DNA from: Syntrophaceae bacterium UBA5744 | GTDB lineage: Bacteria > Desulfobacterota > Syntrophia > Syntrophales > UBA2192 | DNA length: 6,430 bases | NCBI GenBank assembly: GCA_002419215.1 | Contig: DIFQ01000068.1 | Span: 11,929 to 18,358 of the forward strand | Direction: 5' to 3' | Part shown: one piece after another, positions 5,070 through 6,430 of the stretch | Layout: every line of letters begins with the position of its first letter | Numbering within the stretch: position 1 is the stretch's first letter | The notes under the pieces: generated by a model | Database searches by the model: none | Told to the model about the DNA's origin: nothing | Seen by the model: only the letters and a program-made list of their open reading frames with translations | Translations under genes and position numbers: made by a program

Positions 5070-5630
5070 AAGACGAATCAGGTCGATCAACTGCTGGAGC
5101 TGGGCTGGTCCGCCTTAGACGAGGAGGATTACGGGAGGGCATTGACCCTGTCGAATTTGATCCTCGAATCGCATCCGGTCCTGGCAGAGGCCCACAACCT
5201 TCGGGGAAACGTCCTTGCCGTCCTGGGGCACCACGGCAGGGCGATCGACGCATACGACAGGGCGATCGAACTGAAGCCGGATTATGCGGAGGCGTATTAC
5301 TTTCGTGGCCTCAGCCGCCAGGAGGGAAAGGACTTCAAGGAAGCGGCCCGCGATTACACCCGGGCCATCCGGACGGGTCTCGCCGTCGCCGAGGTCTACA
5401 ACGCCAGGGGCTCATCCCGCGCCCAGTGCGGGAACTACCCGTCGGCCATCCGCGATTTCAGCACGGCGATCCGGCTGAAGCCCGACTTCGCCCTGGCCTG
5501 GTACAACCGAGGCATCACCCGCGCAAGACTCGACCCGGACTCTGCGCACGCCTTCGTCGACCTGCTCCGCGCGAAAAACCTGGGCTGCGAGCCGGCAACG
5601 GCCATGCTGAACAAGGCCGGTTCCCACTGA
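5067..5630 (+). CDS. Cytoplasmic tetratricopeptide repeat (TPR) protein
   Basis: This protein of 187 residues consists almost wholly of TPR units. Repeats can be traced at about residues 6-37, 40-72 (AEAHNLRGNVLAVLG, AIDAYDRAIELKPD), 74-105, 108-140 (AIRDFSTAIRLKPD) and a degenerate fifth from 142 to about 173. Each shows the family pattern of small residues in helix A and a proline after helix B. There is no signal peptide and no membrane segment, so it should be cytoplasmic. TPR arrays mediate protein-protein contacts, and the partner cannot be read from the sequence. It is the last gene of the mod operon, 62 bases after the FmdE-domain gene, so a scaffold or chaperone role for its operon neighbours is possible but unproven. 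The open frame extends upstream to 4923 over the FmdE-domain gene, and that overlap is rejected. Confidence 0.85.
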   Translation: MKTNQVDQLLELGWSALDEEDYGRALTLSNLILESHPVLAEAHNLRGNVLAVLGHHGRAIDAYDRAIELKPDYAEAYYFRGLSRQEGKDFKEAARDYTRAIRTGLAVAEVYNARGSSRAQCGNYPSAIRDFSTAIRLKPDFALAWYNRGITRARLDPDSAHAFVDLLRAKNLGCEPATAMLNKAGSH

Positions 5631-5675
5631 ACCCCGCCGCCGTTTCCTCCGCCCTGCCCTGTCCGAGCGCGGCCG

Positions 5676-6430
5676 TCATCCAAGCCGTGCGAGCAGCTGC
5701 ACCGGCACCACGTCGCCGCAGCGCAATCCCTCCGACCCTTCCGGGATGCAGAGCAGGCCGACGGCCTTCGCAATCGCCTCCATGCGGCTCCTGCTTCTAT
5801 AGAGCGATGCGGTATACCGGCCCCCTTCGTCGAGTGCGACAACGGCATCCCTGAATTCCGTCCAGGCCCGGTGCCGGCTCTTCACGTCTTCGGTCAGCCG
5901 GGCATGCACAACCGGAAGCGGGGGCCTCTCGTCGCCTTCCATGCCGAGAAGCGCGGGCAAGGCGATCTGAAGAAACGCCATCTGGTTGCTGAGCGGCCCG
6001 CCCGGCAGACAGAAGACCGGCGTGTTTTCCAGGGCCCCGAACGCGACTCCCTTGCCCGGCCCCATTCGCACGTAGTGGAACCGTTTGACCCAGCCCAGTT
6101 CTCCAAGCGCCCCGACAACCAGGTCGCGCTCGCTTCCCCAGGCGCCCCCGGTGGTCAGGATGGCATTCACGCCGGGCAGATGCGCTCTCAGCGCCCGTTG
6201 AATGGCATCGACGTCATCCCGCACGATGGACGTGACGCAGGGGATGCCGAACGAGGCCAGCCAGGCCTCCATGGTCACGAGGTTGCTGGCGTAGAGCTGG
6301 CCCGCCTGCAGCGCTTCACCGGGCGCCACGACTTCGTCGCCGATGCTGACGATCACCGCGCAGGGCTTGCAGCGGACCCGGACCGCGGTGATGCCCGCCG
6401 CCGCGGCCAGCCCCAGCTGGCCCGGCGTGA
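5676..6430 (-). CDS. Divergent MoeA-family molybdopterin molybdenumtransferase, C-terminal part (5' end beyond window)
   Basis: The visible 250 codons start inside the protein (TPGQLGLAAAAGITAVRV), continue through VIVSIGDEVVAPGE, and reach a TGA at 5676-5678. They cover the MoCF/MPT-binding domain and the C-terminal beta-barrel domain IV (VKSRHRAWTEFRDAVV to GDVVPVQLLARLG). MoeA inserts molybdate (or tungstate) into adenylylated molybdopterin in the cytoplasm. Several signature loops deviate from canonical MoeA: TTGGAWGSERD where TGGVSVGxxD is usual, RMGPGKG instead of MKPGKP, and LPGGPLSNQ instead of LPGNPVS. The aspartate of the first loop is kept. It may therefore be a specialised paralogue, perhaps tungsten-specific, or a molybdopterin-binding protein with another job. 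It converges on the mod operon with 45 bases between the stop codons. Confidence 0.85.
   Translation of the reverse strand, partial: TPGQLGLAAAAGITAVRVRCKPCAVIVSIGDEVVAPGEALQAGQLYASNLVTMEAWLASFGIPCVTSIVRDDVDAIQRALRAHLPGVNAILTTGGAWGSERDLVVGALGELGWVKRFHYVRMGPGKGVAFGALENTPVFCLPGGPLSNQMAFLQIALPALLGMEGDERPPLPVVHARLTEDVKSRHRAWTEFRDAVVALDEGGRYTASLYRSRSRMEAIAKAVGLLCIPEGSEGLRCGDVVPVQLLARLG

Noticed and set aside
5619..5633. Small inverted repeat GGTTC-CCACT-GAACC at the TPR stop codon as a terminator between the convergent genes
   Set aside because: Only five base pairs and no T-run on either strand; probably chance.

Overview
The window is a GC-rich stretch of bacterial chromosome devoted almost entirely to molybdenum/tungsten enzymes and their metal supply. 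It most resembles an anaerobic member of the Desulfobacterota (former Deltaproteobacteria), perhaps a sulfate reducer or a Syntrophus-like syntroph. This rests on the membrane formate dehydrogenase with a quadruple-cluster iron-sulfur subunit and four-histidine cytochrome b, on an FmdE-domain protein beside modABC in a bacterium, and on a divergent MoeA. The assignment is inferred from protein style, not from a marker gene.

Layout. Bases 1-33 hold the last ten codons of an upstream gene, almost certainly the formate dehydrogenase catalytic subunit. Then come the iron-sulfur subunit (47-853) and the cytochrome b subunit (856-1524). A strong stem-loop with a T-run (1533-1599) ends this operon. 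A short leader (about 1600-1676) with a possible weak promoter precedes a second, tightly packed plus-strand operon: modA (1677-2471), modB (2471-3121), modC (3124-3837), a TrmO/TsaA-family gene (3837 or 3921 to 4430), an FmdE-domain zinc-ribbon gene (4441-5004) and a cytoplasmic TPR protein (5067-5630). Converging on it from the minus strand is the C-terminal 250 codons of a MoeA-family gene (5676 to the window edge).

How the genes fit together. ModA captures molybdate or tungstate in the periplasm, and ModBC imports it. The MoeA-like protein would insert the metal into molybdopterin. The formate dehydrogenase, which uses Mo- or W-bis-MGD on its catalytic subunit, is a likely consumer and passes electrons from periplasmic formate through FeS clusters and two b hemes to the quinone pool, or the reverse in a syntroph. 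The TrmO-like, FmdE-like and TPR proteins are co-transcribed with the transporter but have no established role in this pathway. They are the most interesting part of the window as candidate accessory factors for Mo/W handling.

No RNA genes, insertion sequences, CRISPR arrays or prophage remnants were seen. There is no gene-free stretch over 300 bases; the longest is 1525-1676.
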